Positions 53,139-61,922 of a stretch of DNA of 64,000 nucleotides are shown one piece after another. The position numbers and the translations under genes are program-made. The notes beneath the pieces were generated by a model that worked only from the letters and a program-made list of their open reading frames with translations, did no database searches and was not told the origin of the DNA. Origin of the DNA: Echinicola rosea (GTDB lineage: Bacteria > Bacteroidota > Bacteroidia > Cytophagales > Cyclobacteriaceae); contig NZ_CP040106.1 in the NCBI RefSeq assembly GCF_005281475.1, forward strand, positions 2,446,501 through 2,510,500, given 5' to 3'. Numbering within the stretch: position 1 is the first letter of the stretch; every line of letters begins with the position of its first letter.

Positions 53139-55943
53139 TCAATGGTCATTTTCCAATATTTTCTGAAGCTCGACTGGAGGCACCCATTCCCTCATTTCCT
53201 TTATGTAGGCGTTGACATATCCGGTAAGTCCTAGGCTTCGTGCGGCACTGATCATTTTGCCCCATAATTTGGGGTCTTTGTTGAATTCTGCGGCACTTCT
53301 CAAAAGTTCATAGCGCGCTTCTGCAGAAGAGGCTGTCTTTGCGGCCATGAGTACGACGGGCGTAAAGTAAGGATTGGAAGATACTGGGGCATTCTCTGGG
53401 AAATATGCTTTCAGGAGGGGGCTTTCGGGAGAATTCTCCATTTCTTGTCTCGCAATGGACACCAGCTCCTGGATATAATGGCGATCCAGTTCGTTATGGG
53501 AAAACAGGTAATTGCTGATTTTTTCGATTTCATTTTCTGAGAGCCAGTGCCCCTTTTTGAATAGGATTTCATGGGCAAAAATCACCTTTAGCGGTCCTCC
53601 TTCCATTGAATCCAATTGGGCAATGAAATCCACCTTGGTGGCTTTGTTAAGCCCTGCAAGGTGACCAAAGTATAAGCTTTCTTGGGTTGAGTTGGTAGCG
53701 GGATCTTGTTCGGTTGCCATCCATTTTGGGAACTCCAAGTCGTATTTGTCGGCAATTTTAAAGGAAAGGTCCTTTTTGCCACCAAAATAAAGAATGGGCA
53801 AGTGGTCGGCCTTAAGATCCCTGAAGCCCATCATTTCGGCCATTTCAAGTTCATTGGCGGCTTTTTCAAAATCCGCTTCACCTGTCAATATTTGTGCGGC
53901 CAAGGCGTGGAAATATCCCGCAGATCCATTAAAATCGATGGCCAGACCATTGAGATACTTTAGGGTTTCACCGATATGATGCGCCTGATAGCTTCTGATC
54001 ACTCGGGTGATACGTAGCTCTTGCTGGGCAGCGGTATGCTGTTCGTGGCTATACAGCGAATCCACCAGTGCGATATCCTGTGCCAGTGGGGCGGTGGTTT
54101 GGTTTGTCCATTGGTTTCGGAGAATGGCTTGCTGGATAAGTGGAGCGTCAAGTGGTTCAGCAGTCAGGGAGAAAGCTGCAAAATTCCCCAAAACGTTTTC
54201 ATATGCCAAGGAATTGATCTTGGCAATTTTGTTCTTTCCGGGAGTAGGCATGCTTTCGATGCGGAGCAAGTGCTTTACTTGAAGCCCAATTTGATTGGCC
54301 AGCATGGTTGGGTCGGCGTTCGCTTCATCTTCCAGTAGCTCAAGGGCTTGTTGTCCTTTATTGCTTTTGCTGTAAAGCAGCGCCAGGTTGTTTTTGATAT
54401 GGCCGTTATTCGGAAACATTTCCAAGCCTTTTTCCAGGTAGAAAAGGGCGTCAAAATAGCGGTTACGCTTGTGGGCCATGTTGGCAGCCAGTAATACCTC
54501 CGCCACTGAAGGCTCCCATTCAAAAGCTTCTTCCATTTGTTGCTTGGCCAGAGTAAGTTGGTTTTCGCCTTCATAGAGTAATGCCGTAGCTACTTTTGCT
54601 TTGCTGTTGCGGCGGTATCTGATCCAGCTGTTTTCAAATAGAATGCGCGCTTCCAAAGGCCGATCGGTGGCGTAGTAGTAATCTGCTGAGAAATTGGTGG
54701 AGCTGGTGCTAAGTTGTGGAGCAATGACCCCGTCCGCATAGACAATCAAGGAGAGCAAGGCGATAAACGAACCTATACGCATATGGAGGTAAGCGAAATA
54801 TTTGGGCTTGAAGATCACCTCATCCACCGGTTTTCCCGAATTCATAAATCCCAGGAAATTGGCCATTAGGTAAAAGAAAAAGAGTAGTGACATGGCGATC
54901 TGCGTGTACAGCAGCCAATGGTCCAGAAAATCTTGCATGGGCTCGTTCATGGAGAAATCAGCCTTCCAAAAGACCATTGCCGTGATCCCAAAACCAATCC
55001 AATAGAAAGCGCTTCCGACAATTGTCCAGTCGAATGGCTGGGCTATTTGGTCCAGCTTGGCCTTTACTTCAAACCAACCTAAATATCCCGCCAATAGGGC
55101 CAGGGGAAAGAGTGGTGGGTAGGTGATGGGAAGAGAAAAACTGCCCGTGTGGTGCAAGTAGATCGCTAATAGCAAGAGCAAATACACCATGGTGAATGCC
55201 GTGATATGCCAGGAGATCTTAAGTCCAACACCGCGATTGAGCTTGGTAAGCAATAAAAAAAAACTTCCCACCACTGCATGCCCCACATACAGCAGGAAAA
55301 TGGCAGCAATGCCCAGTGTGGTCAAGCCAATGTTTTCGGAAAACAACAAGGCTGGATTCATCGCAGGGCTTAGGGATAGTAAGCTGGCGATGGTCAGCCA
55401 GATGATAGGGATGATGATCAAGCTCCTTTTGAGCAGCGAAATGTGCTCATAAAAAATGTGAATGATCATGCCGGGAATCGTGAAGCCAACGATTAAAATG
55501 ATCAAGGAGAGATTGCTGCTGACGCCTCCAATATTGAGGGCGTTAACACCACTGAGGGTGAGGAGGACGATGACCAGCCCCATGCCACCGATAAAGTAGT
55601 ATCGCTTAAAGGTGGTGATCAAGGTGATGCCCAAGCTGATCAGTAGGCCGGTGACCGCGCCAAAGAAATACGTCTTTGTTGCTTGTGGCACTGGAGCCCG
55701 CACTTCATAGTTTTGGAAGATAAGGTAGTTTTCTACTTTTAGCGGATAGCTGCTGATGCCCCAGTTGAAGATATCAAGAGGTACCTCTACCATTTCTGAA
55801 AACAATCCCGGCTGCAAAGGCAACGCCTCACCTGGAGCGAAAAAATGCTGATAACACAAAAGAAAACTGCCAATGATCACGATGAGGATTGGCAGTTTTT
55901 GAAATATGATGTTGCTGGTCTTGTCTATGGGATACTCAGGCAT
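53139..55943 (-). CDS. Large polytopic membrane protein with C-terminal TPR repeats
   Basis: The 934-residue protein has about ten to twelve membrane segments in residues 15-410 (such as LPILIVIIGSFLLCY, LSLIILIVGFTIPGMII) and a long soluble part (about 430-934) of TPR-like helical repeats (LAKQQMEEAFEWEPSVAEVLL, ALFYLEKGLEMFPNNGHIKNNLALLY). I do not recognise a named family; the layout is membrane anchor plus periplasmic or cytoplasmic repeat scaffold. Its ATG overlaps the gatC stop by one base (TAATG), so it is almost certainly co-translated with gatC. Fusion of a membrane domain to TPRs suggests assembly of an envelope complex, which is inference. Confidence 0.75.
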   Translation of the reverse strand: MPEYPIDKTSNIIFQKLPILIVIIGSFLLCYQHFFAPGEALPLQPGLFSEMVEVPLDIFNWGISSYPLKVENYLIFQNYEVRAPVPQATKTYFFGAVTGLLISLGITLITTFKRYYFIGGMGLVIVLLTLSGVNALNIGGVSSNLSLIILIVGFTIPGMIIHIFYEHISLLKRSLIIIPIIWLTIASLLSLSPAMNPALLFSENIGLTTLGIAAIFLLYVGHAVVGSFFLLLTKLNRGVGLKISWHITAFTMVYLLLLLAIYLHHTGSFSLPITYPPLFPLALLAGYLGWFEVKAKLDQIAQPFDWTIVGSAFYWIGFGITAMVFWKADFSMNEPMQDFLDHWLLYTQIAMSLLFFFYLMANFLGFMNSGKPVDEVIFKPKYFAYLHMRIGSFIALLSLIVYADGVIAPQLSTSSTNFSADYYYATDRPLEARILFENSWIRYRRNSKAKVATALLYEGENQLTLAKQQMEEAFEWEPSVAEVLLAANMAHKRNRYFDALFYLEKGLEMFPNNGHIKNNLALLYSKSNKGQQALELLEDEANADPTMLANQIGLQVKHLLRIESMPTPGKNKIAKINSLAYENVLGNFAAFSLTAEPLDAPLIQQAILRNQWTNQTTAPLAQDIALVDSLYSHEQHTAAQQELRITRVIRSYQAHHIGETLKYLNGLAIDFNGSAGYFHALAAQILTGEADFEKAANELEMAEMMGFRDLKADHLPILYFGGKKDLSFKIADKYDLEFPKWMATEQDPATNSTQESLYFGHLAGLNKATKVDFIAQLDSMEGGPLKVIFAHEILFKKGHWLSENEIEKISNYLFSHNELDRHYIQELVSIARQEMENSPESPLLKAYFPENAPVSSNPYFTPVVLMAAKTASSAEARYELLRSAAEFNKDPKLWGKMISAARSLGLTGYVNAYIKEMREWVPPVELQKILENDH

Positions 55944-56230
55944 TATTCTAGCACCTTAGGCACACGGAAGTAATCAGAATCCTTTTGGGGGGCATTTTTA
56001 AGGCCTTTTTCATGGGAAAGGTGCTCCCCGACAGTGTCTTCCCGCAGTACATTTACTTCCGAGGACATGGTGGTAATCGGTTCTATTCCTTCTGTGTCCA
56101 CTTGCTCTAAGTGCTCCACCCAGTCCAAGATCTGAGTCATGTCCCTGGTCATTTTCTTGGCACCGTTTTCATCAAATTCGAGGCGGGCCAAATGAGCAAT
56201 TTTCTTTAACGTATTGATGTCAATTTTCAT
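55943..56230 (-). CDS. gatC: Asp-tRNA(Asn)/Glu-tRNA(Gln) amidotransferase subunit C
   Basis: The 95-residue protein matches GatC: LKKIAHLARLEFDENGAKKM at the N-terminal helix, ILDWVEHLEQVDTEGIEP, the conserved TTMSSEVNVLREDTV region and a C-terminal APQKDSDYFRVPKVLE. GatC is the small stabilising subunit of GatCAB, which amidates misacylated Glu-tRNA(Gln) or Asp-tRNA(Asn). gatA and gatB are not beside it. It overlaps the next gene by one base and lies 30 bases after plsC. Confidence 0.94.
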   Translation of the reverse strand: MKIDINTLKKIAHLARLEFDENGAKKMTRDMTQILDWVEHLEQVDTEGIEPITTMSSEVNVLREDTVGEHLSHEKGLKNAPQKDSDYFRVPKVLE

Positions 56231-56260
56231 GTTAAATATTTTTTTGGTAAATCTGCTGGG

Positions 56261-56986
56261 TCAATTGTCCTTCCAAAGCTGTTCTTGGATGATTTGATGA
56301 CAATTCGACTTCATGTCGGCCACTGCTTTTTTGCCTGAACCTTCAGGTATCATGGGCGCATGAATGACCACTTTTACCGTTTTATAGTGCAATAAGAATT
56401 TATTGTCGTCCGGCAAAATTAAATGATTATAGGATAAAGTTACAGGAATTATAGGGATTTGTTTTTCAAAAGCGAGATTAAATGCTCCATCTTTGAACGA
56501 AGAGATCGTTGGCGGATCGGTGCTTCGGATGCCTCCTTCTGGAAAAATAATGATGCTGCTTCCTTCATCAATGATTTCCTTGGTCCGTTTGAGGGTTTCT
56601 CCCCTGCTTCTGAAGCTGGCCCTGTCCACAGCAATGTGAAGTTTCCTGAACATGTAACCAAAAAGTGGAACTTTGCCTATGGAGCTTTTTCCAACAAATA
56701 CAGCATCACCGGACATCAAACCGATCACGGGAATGTCCAGATAGGAAAAGTGGTTGGCCACAATGATGTATTGGGAGTGCTTCTTCAGGTGATGCCTGTT
56801 TTTTACTTTTACTGGCATAAACAGCCCCGTGAAGAAGACCTTCGCCCAGATACCGTTGAGTTTTCTGCCGTATTTTTTCAGCCCCGGCACTTCTATAGTG
56901 ATGATGAAAAGAGGGAGCAGCACCAAGAATGACCCCAAAAAGATAATGGTGCCGTATGTCGAATAAATCCTCCTGAGTAATCGCAT
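56261..56986 (-). CDS. plsC: 1-acyl-sn-glycerol-3-phosphate acyltransferase (PlsC family)
   Basis: The 241-residue membrane-associated enzyme has an N-terminal hydrophobic helix (about 12-32), the HX4D catalytic motif NHFSYLD (H79, D84) and the substrate motif FPEGGIRS (about 150-157), as in PlsC/LPLAT acyltransferases. It adds the second acyl chain to make phosphatidic acid at the inner membrane. It is placed seven bases after the truncated hemoglobin gene and 30 bases before gatC in one direction, suggesting a mixed operon. Which acyl acceptor it prefers is not certain. Confidence 0.9.
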   Translation of the reverse strand: MRLLRRIYSTYGTIIFLGSFLVLLPLFIITIEVPGLKKYGRKLNGIWAKVFFTGLFMPVKVKNRHHLKKHSQYIIVANHFSYLDIPVIGLMSGDAVFVGKSSIGKVPLFGYMFRKLHIAVDRASFRSRGETLKRTKEIIDEGSSIIIFPEGGIRSTDPPTISSFKDGAFNLAFEKQIPIIPVTLSYNHLILPDDNKFLLHYKTVKVVIHAPMIPEGSGKKAVADMKSNCHQIIQEQLWKDN

Positions 56987-56993
56987 ACCGAAA

Positions 56994-57365
56994 TTATTGG
57001 TTGATCATGTGATTGGCTACTTTCACGAAGTAGCTCATCATGAGCTCTTTGATGTTTTGGTCGATGGCGATTTTGTCCATCGCCGTAAACATGGTGCTTA
57101 GCCATTGGTTTCGCATGTGGTCATCGATGGCCCATTCCAAGTGCCGCATGCGGAGTCTTGGGTGTCCCCGCTTGTCGGAATAGGTGGCAGGGCCGCCAAA
57201 AACCTGTAGTAAAAACAAAAATAAGCGTTCCTCAGCAGCATCAAGGTCGTTGGGGTATAGGGCTCTCAAGGCTTCATTATGAGCCACACCTTCATAGAAA
57301 TGCCTTGCCAGTTCTTTGATTTTTTCTTCTCCTATGGCTTGATAGACCGTTTGGAATTCATTCAT
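56994..57365 (-). CDS. Group II truncated hemoglobin
   Basis: The 123-residue protein has the 2-on-2 globin pattern: a B-helix HFYEGV with Tyr 24 (likely B10), the group II loop FGGPATYSDKRGHPRLRMRH with proximal His 75, and NQWLSTM with Trp 88 (likely G8). These are the residues that bind heme and ligand in TrHbO-type proteins. Proposed roles in the family are O2 binding, peroxide or NO handling, and none is proven here. It is the first gene of the apparent unit with plsC, gatC and the TPR membrane gene. Confidence 0.9.
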   Translation of the reverse strand: MNEFQTVYQAIGEEKIKELARHFYEGVAHNEALRALYPNDLDAAEERLFLFLLQVFGGPATYSDKRGHPRLRMRHLEWAIDDHMRNQWLSTMFTAMDKIAIDQNIKELMMSYFVKVANHMINQ

Positions 57366-57482
57366 GGGGCTTTAAGTGATAGTTATGGCAAACTTAATTA
57401 AAAATGCTTAAAACAGTACCAACTACAGTATGTCAGATACCATGGAACCGGTAATGATCCGTAACTTCCAGACCAATGCCGG

Positions 57483-58835
57483 TTAACTGATTTTTTTCAC
57501 CTTCAAAGAAGTGCCTTCCGTACTGATGACTTTTATTTTTTCACCTTGATCGATAAATTCTCCCCGAGAATGGGCGTCATAGAGTTGGTCGTCTATCAAT
57601 ATTTTTCCACTTGGCATTAGTCTGGTGTGGGCAGTGCCTTCTTTCTGAAGCAAATCATCGGAATACCAATAGGAGGTGTAACCATCCTCTTTTTTTTGGG
57701 TGGTGGTCAAAGTGATCTTACTGAATGCCTTCCATTCGTTTACTTTGGGAGCCAGCATGAAAATTCCTCCGATGGCCAATACAGAGGCCAATATTACAGT
57801 GACCAATGCCGCGAACAGTTCCTCGGAAGGCACAAAGGAAAAGTCAAATACATCATTGGGCAGCATGCCAAGGGTCAATCCTGTCAGGATACAGACGATT
57901 CCCAGAATACCAGCCACACCAAAGCCCGGTATGACGAAAAGCTCTAATGCAAGCAGGATAATCCCCAATACAAAAACGATGATTTCCCAGTTTTCGGTCA
58001 AGCCTGTCAAGTAATAGGGGATAAAATATAAAATCACAGCGGTGACCGCTGCTGCTAGCGGGAAACCTATTCCTGGAGTCTGGATTTCGAAGTAGATTCC
58101 TCCTATAATGATCAGTATCAAGAAACCACTGATCGCAGGATTGAGAAAAATGCTGATGATTTGTTCCACGATACTCATTTCGTGTTCAATGAGTTCGTAA
58201 TCCTGTATGCCAAATTGCTTTATAGCCTCATCGATTGACCTGACTTCTGCTTCACAGAATCCATTTTTAATCGCCTCTGAAACCGAAAATGTAATAACAG
58301 AGCCTTCTTCGGTGATGCCTTCTATCACCAATTTTTCATCCACCATTGCTTCGGCAATTTTGGGATCTCTACCGTTGGCTTCGGCTGTGCTTCGCATCAT
58401 GGAGCGCATATACGACTGGTATTTGTCGGGTGCCGCTTCCCCAGATCCGCCCATGACGACGGTGGCTGCTCCAATGCTGGCACCGGGAGCCATATAGATA
58501 CTGTCACAAGCGATGGATATCAGCGCTCCTGCAGAGGCGGCGTCTTTATCGATAAATGATATCGTAGGGATGTTGGCCTCTAATAGCATCGTACGGATAT
58601 CGTCTGCGTCATTCACCGCACCACCATACGTGTCCATGTGGATCAGCAGTATGTCTGCTCCGACCACCGAGGCTTCCTCCAAGGCTAATTGTACTTTTCT
58701 GTTCATCCGAGGGTCGATATTGTCCTGAATCTCGAGGACGTAAACTTTTTTGATGCTCAAGGAGTCGGTGGTCGCCAAAAGGTGAAAATGGGACAGCAAT
58801 AAAAATGAGCAGAGGAAAAAACGAATGGTCTTCAT
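57483..58835 (-). CDS. NfeD-type membrane serine protease (ClpP class)
   Basis: The 450-residue protein has a signal peptide (about 1-22), a ClpP/crotonase-fold protease domain (about 30-210) with Ser 101 (AASAGAL) and Lys 138 (DKYQSY) as the likely catalytic dyad and HMDTYGGAV before it, several membrane segments (about 230-370) and a C-terminal OB-like NfeD domain (about 385-450, GTAHTRLMPSGKILIDDQLYDA). Full-length NfeD proteins of this kind usually work with a stomatin-like partner in membrane quality control; no stomatin gene is adjacent. It has no close neighbours in its direction. Confidence 0.92.
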   Translation of the reverse strand: MKTIRFFLCSFLLLSHFHLLATTDSLSIKKVYVLEIQDNIDPRMNRKVQLALEEASVVGADILLIHMDTYGGAVNDADDIRTMLLEANIPTISFIDKDAASAGALISIACDSIYMAPGASIGAATVVMGGSGEAAPDKYQSYMRSMMRSTAEANGRDPKIAEAMVDEKLVIEGITEEGSVITFSVSEAIKNGFCEAEVRSIDEAIKQFGIQDYELIEHEMSIVEQIISIFLNPAISGFLILIIIGGIYFEIQTPGIGFPLAAAVTAVILYFIPYYLTGLTENWEIIVFVLGIILLALELFVIPGFGVAGILGIVCILTGLTLGMLPNDVFDFSFVPSEELFAALVTVILASVLAIGGIFMLAPKVNEWKAFSKITLTTTQKKEDGYTSYWYSDDLLQKEGTAHTRLMPSGKILIDDQLYDAHSRGEFIDQGEKIKVISTEGTSLKVKKIS

Positions 58836-58999
58836 AGATAAATTTTAGTAGTGATTACCGCTACTGGTGGAGATAATGCTCCTTTTGAGTGTTGTAGCGC
58901 ATATTGCAACCATTTATTTGAAAAGGCTACTATAAATATAGCGGTTTTATCACAATTACCGTTTAGAAACTTTAAGAGGAATCAATCAGGAAATTTCTA

Positions 59000-59027
59000 T
59001 TGATTGAAAATTTTAGCAGTATTTTTG
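59000..59027 (+). promoter_or_regulatory. Bacteroidota-type promoter of the LysM gene
   Basis: TTG (59000-59002), a 17-base spacer and TATTTTTG (59020-59027) fit the TTG-N17-23-TAnnTTTG pattern. Transcription would begin about 60 bases before the ATG at 59097. Confidence 0.55.
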
Positions 59028-59096
59028 TTGTAATTTGCAGCTAAGAAAAAAGCGCAAATTCAAGCTTAATTGCTAATAGTAATCACAACAGGAAAT

Positions 59097-60323
59097 ATGA
59101 GTTTTACAGTGAGTATGGACAGTTTTATCAAAAGTGTAAGTTTAGTCATTCTTATTTTTTTTACAGGTACAGGGGCTGCCTTTTCGACAGGAGCAGCCAG
59201 GGATTCGGTAGGAGTGGAAAAGGTCGGGGACAAGACGTTTATTATTCATGAAGTGACGGCAAAAGAAACGTTATTTGCCATATCCAGGCGATATGAAACG
59301 CCCGTGGGAGATATCATCAAGAATAATGACGAACTTAAGCAAGGTCTGAAAATCGGCCAGCGCATTAAAGTGCCATATATTCCCAAAACAGAAATTCCCG
59401 AAGGAGCGGTGCTGCACAAAGTGAGTCCAGGGGAAACGCTTTTTTCTGTTGCACAAAAGTACAATGCGTCTGTTTCTGATGTGAAAGCCTGGAATGACCT
59501 GAAGGGAGATGACCTAAGTGTGGGGCAGGCATTGATCATAGAAGGCGCTAAACCAAAGGAAACTCCAAAAAGAGAGGCTCCTGAATTAAGGGGCAATCCC
59601 ACTGAAGTAAAGCAAGCACCTGTAGCGGCGACCCCTGCGGAGACGGCCAAAAAAGAAAAAGCTGATGATAAGAAAAATAAAAAAGAAAAGGAACCTACCA
59701 AAGAAGCCCAAGAGGTCGAGGAGCCACAAGGCGAGCAACGCATAGAAGATGTCGCTGCGGACGAATCAACGGGATGGATCACCCATACGGTAAGAGATGG
59801 AGAAACGCTTTACTCCATTTCCAAAAAGTACAATGCCAATATGGGAGATTTGATCAATTGGAACGTACTTTCGTCCAATAACCTCAGGGAAGGACAAAAA
59901 CTAAAAGTAGGAAGGAAAGAAGGTGCAGTCAACAATCCTTCCAAACCTGCGGAGCCAGTAGTCACTTCCAGTGAGGATAAGGTGGTGACTACTCCAGAAG
60001 AGGAAGAAGCAGCCACAGCGGCGGCGGTAAAAAAGGCTTCCAATGAAAGTACCGCATATAAAAACATTAAGGAATCTGGACAGGCTGAAGTAATCGAAGG
60101 CACGAGCAATCACAAGAAATACTTGGTACTGCATAAAACTGCGCCTGTTGGAACGATCATGAGGATCCGAAATGAAGAAAATGATGTGACTATTTTTGCC
60201 AGAGTGGTTGGAAAGCTTCCTGATACTGGCGAAAATGAAGAACTATTGATAAAGGTATCCCAAGCGGCTTTTGACCAATTAAGAGCGGTGAACAACCGTT
60301 TTAGGGTCGAAATATCGTATTAA
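59097..60323 (+). CDS. LysM-repeat protein with C-terminal RlpA-like double-psi barrel
   Basis: The protein has about 408 residues from ATG 59097 (MSFTVSMDSF); the frame opens with TTG at 59070 and another ATG is at 59115. After a signal peptide come three LysM peptidoglycan-binding repeats: HEVTAKETLFAISRRY, HKVSPGETLFSVAQKY and, after a Lys/Glu-rich linker of about 90 residues, HTVRDGETLYSISKKY. The last 75 residues (LHKTAPVGTIMRIRNEEN, VTIFARVVGKLPDTGEN, AFDQLRAVNNRFRVEIS) resemble the double-psi barrel of RlpA. This suggests binding to, and perhaps cleavage or remodelling of, the cell wall. The catalytic Asp of RlpA lyases is not evident. Confidence 0.85.
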   Translation: MSFTVSMDSFIKSVSLVILIFFTGTGAAFSTGAARDSVGVEKVGDKTFIIHEVTAKETLFAISRRYETPVGDIIKNNDELKQGLKIGQRIKVPYIPKTEIPEGAVLHKVSPGETLFSVAQKYNASVSDVKAWNDLKGDDLSVGQALIIEGAKPKETPKREAPELRGNPTEVKQAPVAATPAETAKKEKADDKKNKKEKEPTKEAQEVEEPQGEQRIEDVAADESTGWITHTVRDGETLYSISKKYNANMGDLINWNVLSSNNLREGQKLKVGRKEGAVNNPSKPAEPVVTSSEDKVVTTPEEEEAATAAAVKKASNESTAYKNIKESGQAEVIEGTSNHKKYLVLHKTAPVGTIMRIRNEENDVTIFARVVGKLPDTGENEELLIKVSQAAFDQLRAVNNRFRVEISY

Positions 60324-60339
60324 GGAAGCTTGAAATTCC

Positions 60340-60387
60340 AAAAGGCTGGATCCATAGCAATGTGCTTGATGCAGCCTTTTTTTGTTT
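60340..60387 (+). terminator. Terminator after the LysM gene
   Basis: AAAAGGCTG (60340-60348) and CAGCCTTTT (60372-60380) form a 9-bp stem with a long loop, followed by a T-run. Confidence 0.65.
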
Positions 60388-60470
60388 TTTGGTCATTAGG
60401 GTGGAGTGATGAAAATAAGTGAACCGAAGATCTTAATGGTAAATTGATCGTGGGGCAAAAACAGGTCATT

Positions 60471-60501
60471 TTGTTAATTGCTGATAATTAGGCTATTTTT
60501 G
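60471..60501 (+). promoter_or_regulatory. Bacteroidota-type promoter of the 60523 gene pair
   Basis: TTG (60471-60473), a 20-base spacer and TATTTTTG (60494-60501) match the expected -33/-7 pattern, 21 bases before the ATG at 60523. Confidence 0.6.
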
Positions 60502-60522
60502 CAGGGACGTTTGCTTGAATGA

Positions 60523-61077
60523 ATGAATAAAATCCAACTCATATTCCACCACATTTTCAGGTTTATTTGGAACCTGATATTTATCGTTTCCTATCCTATT
60601 TTAGCCACTTTTGGATTGGTTTTTATAGGTGTGACCTATTTTTTTTCTTGGATATCCAGACTGTTGACGCGTATCAAAAAGAAGGAGTCCATTACTGAGA
60701 TCAATACGCCCGAGTGGGAGCCACTATCCAAGGAAGTAGAACTGCTGGAAGGAAAACTCCATAAGCAGATTATGTTTGGGCCCTCTTGCTATAATGTCCG
60801 GCGTAAAGACGGAGTGCCTTCAGTACTTGAAGATTTTGTTTTTGGGACGAAGGTAAAACTAATCGATGAAGGTTATATCTTGGAAAAGTGGAATACCACT
60901 GATGCAAAAAAGCTTCCGGATTTTGACGTGTGTCTTTATGAGCCTGATGAAGACCGGCTTATACCCTTGACCAATATCAAATGCTTCGACTGGCATCTCG
61001 CAGAGAAGGAAGAAAAGGAGCTGTGTTTTAAGTGGTTTGATGGTATTCAGGGCGGCGAAGTGAAAGTGGACTTATGA
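60523..61077 (+). CDS. Membrane-anchored protein of unknown function
   Basis: The 184-residue protein has two close hydrophobic segments at the N-terminus (about 12-45, WNLIFIVSYPILATFGLVFIG... ) followed by a soluble domain of about 130 residues (for example GPSCYNVRRKDGVPSVLEDF, CLYEPDEDRLIPLTNIKC). It has no motif I recognise. Its last codons overlap the start of the TIGR02757 gene by four bases (ATGA), so the two are translationally coupled and the start here is well supported by a promoter 21 bases upstream. Confidence 0.75.
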   Translation: MNKIQLIFHHIFRFIWNLIFIVSYPILATFGLVFIGVTYFFSWISRLLTRIKKKESITEINTPEWEPLSKEVELLEGKLHKQIMFGPSCYNVRRKDGVPSVLEDFVFGTKVKLIDEGYILEKWNTTDAKKLPDFDVCLYEPDEDRLIPLTNIKCFDWHLAEKEEKELCFKWFDGIQGGEVKVDL

Positions 61078-61841
61078 AAGACCTAAAAGCCTTTTTGGAT
61101 GAAAAAGCGGCGTTGTATAATCAGCCTGGATTTATCGTATCGGATCCCATATTGATCCCCCATCGGTATTCCAAAAAACAGGATATTGAGATTGCAGGTT
61201 TTTTTGCTGCGATACTGGCTTGGGGACAGCGAAAGACCATTATTAATAAGTGTACAGCGCTGTTGGCCAAGATGGACGATGCACCGCATGATTTTATGTT
61301 GCACCATCAGGAGCATGACCTGAAGCGATTTCTGGACTTTAAGCACCGTACATTTAACGATATTGATACGCTATGGTTCATTACTTTTTTAAGCAGGTTC
61401 TATAAAGAACATGATAGCTTAGAGGAGGCTTTTACCCATGGGTGGACAGGTGATGTCGATGTGATGGGGGAGTTGTTGACCAACTTCCACGACGTTTTTT
61501 TCAATGATCCCGAAGCCCCGCTAAGGACCCGAAAGCACATAGCTACTCCAAAGCGAAAAGCAGCTTGCAAACGTATCAATATGTATTTAAGATGGATGGT
61601 CAGGCAGGATGACTGTGGTGTGGACTTTGGGATTTGGAATAAAATCAAGCCCTCCCAATTGATCTGTCCTTGTGATTTGCATGTGGATAGGGTGGCCAGA
61701 AAGTTGGGGTTGGTTGAGCGAAAACAAACCGACTGGAAAACAGCCGTAGAATTGACTGAGCGATTAAGGGAGTTTGATGCGAATGATCCTGTGAAATATG
61801 ACTTCGCCCTTTTTGGATTGGGAATAGAAGAGCGCTTTTGA
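61074..61841 (+). CDS. TIGR02757 / DUF2400 family protein
   Basis: The 255-residue protein matches the conserved TIGR02757 family of Bacteroidota and some other bacteria, with FIVSDPILIPHRYSKKQDIEIAGF near the start, AILAWGQRKTIINK, LRWMVRQDDCGVDFGIW and the end KYDFALFGLGIEER. The motifs DPILIPHRYS and HVDRVARKLGL are typical. The function of the family is not established; a helical nucleic-acid-related fold has been suggested by its DNA-glycosylase-like C-terminal pattern, which is inference. Coupled by a four-base overlap to the membrane protein gene upstream. Confidence 0.88.
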   Translation: MKDLKAFLDEKAALYNQPGFIVSDPILIPHRYSKKQDIEIAGFFAAILAWGQRKTIINKCTALLAKMDDAPHDFMLHHQEHDLKRFLDFKHRTFNDIDTLWFITFLSRFYKEHDSLEEAFTHGWTGDVDVMGELLTNFHDVFFNDPEAPLRTRKHIATPKRKAACKRINMYLRWMVRQDDCGVDFGIWNKIKPSQLICPCDLHVDRVARKLGLVERKQTDWKTAVELTERLREFDANDPVKYDFALFGLGIEERF

Positions 61842-61857
61842 AAAAATGAGACTGCTG

Positions 61858-61904
61858 AATTGTAGGATTGTAAAATAGGTGATCGATTTTACAACCCTAC
61901 AATT
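61858..61904. terminator. Bidirectional terminator between TIGR02757 gene and pyrE
   Basis: A 19-bp stem (61858-61876 and 61886-61904, core TGTAGGATTGTAAAAT paired with its complement, one mismatch) with a 9-base loop and T-run lies between the convergent genes. Confidence 0.85.
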
Positions 61905-61922
61905 TTTTCATAAAGCAGTTAT

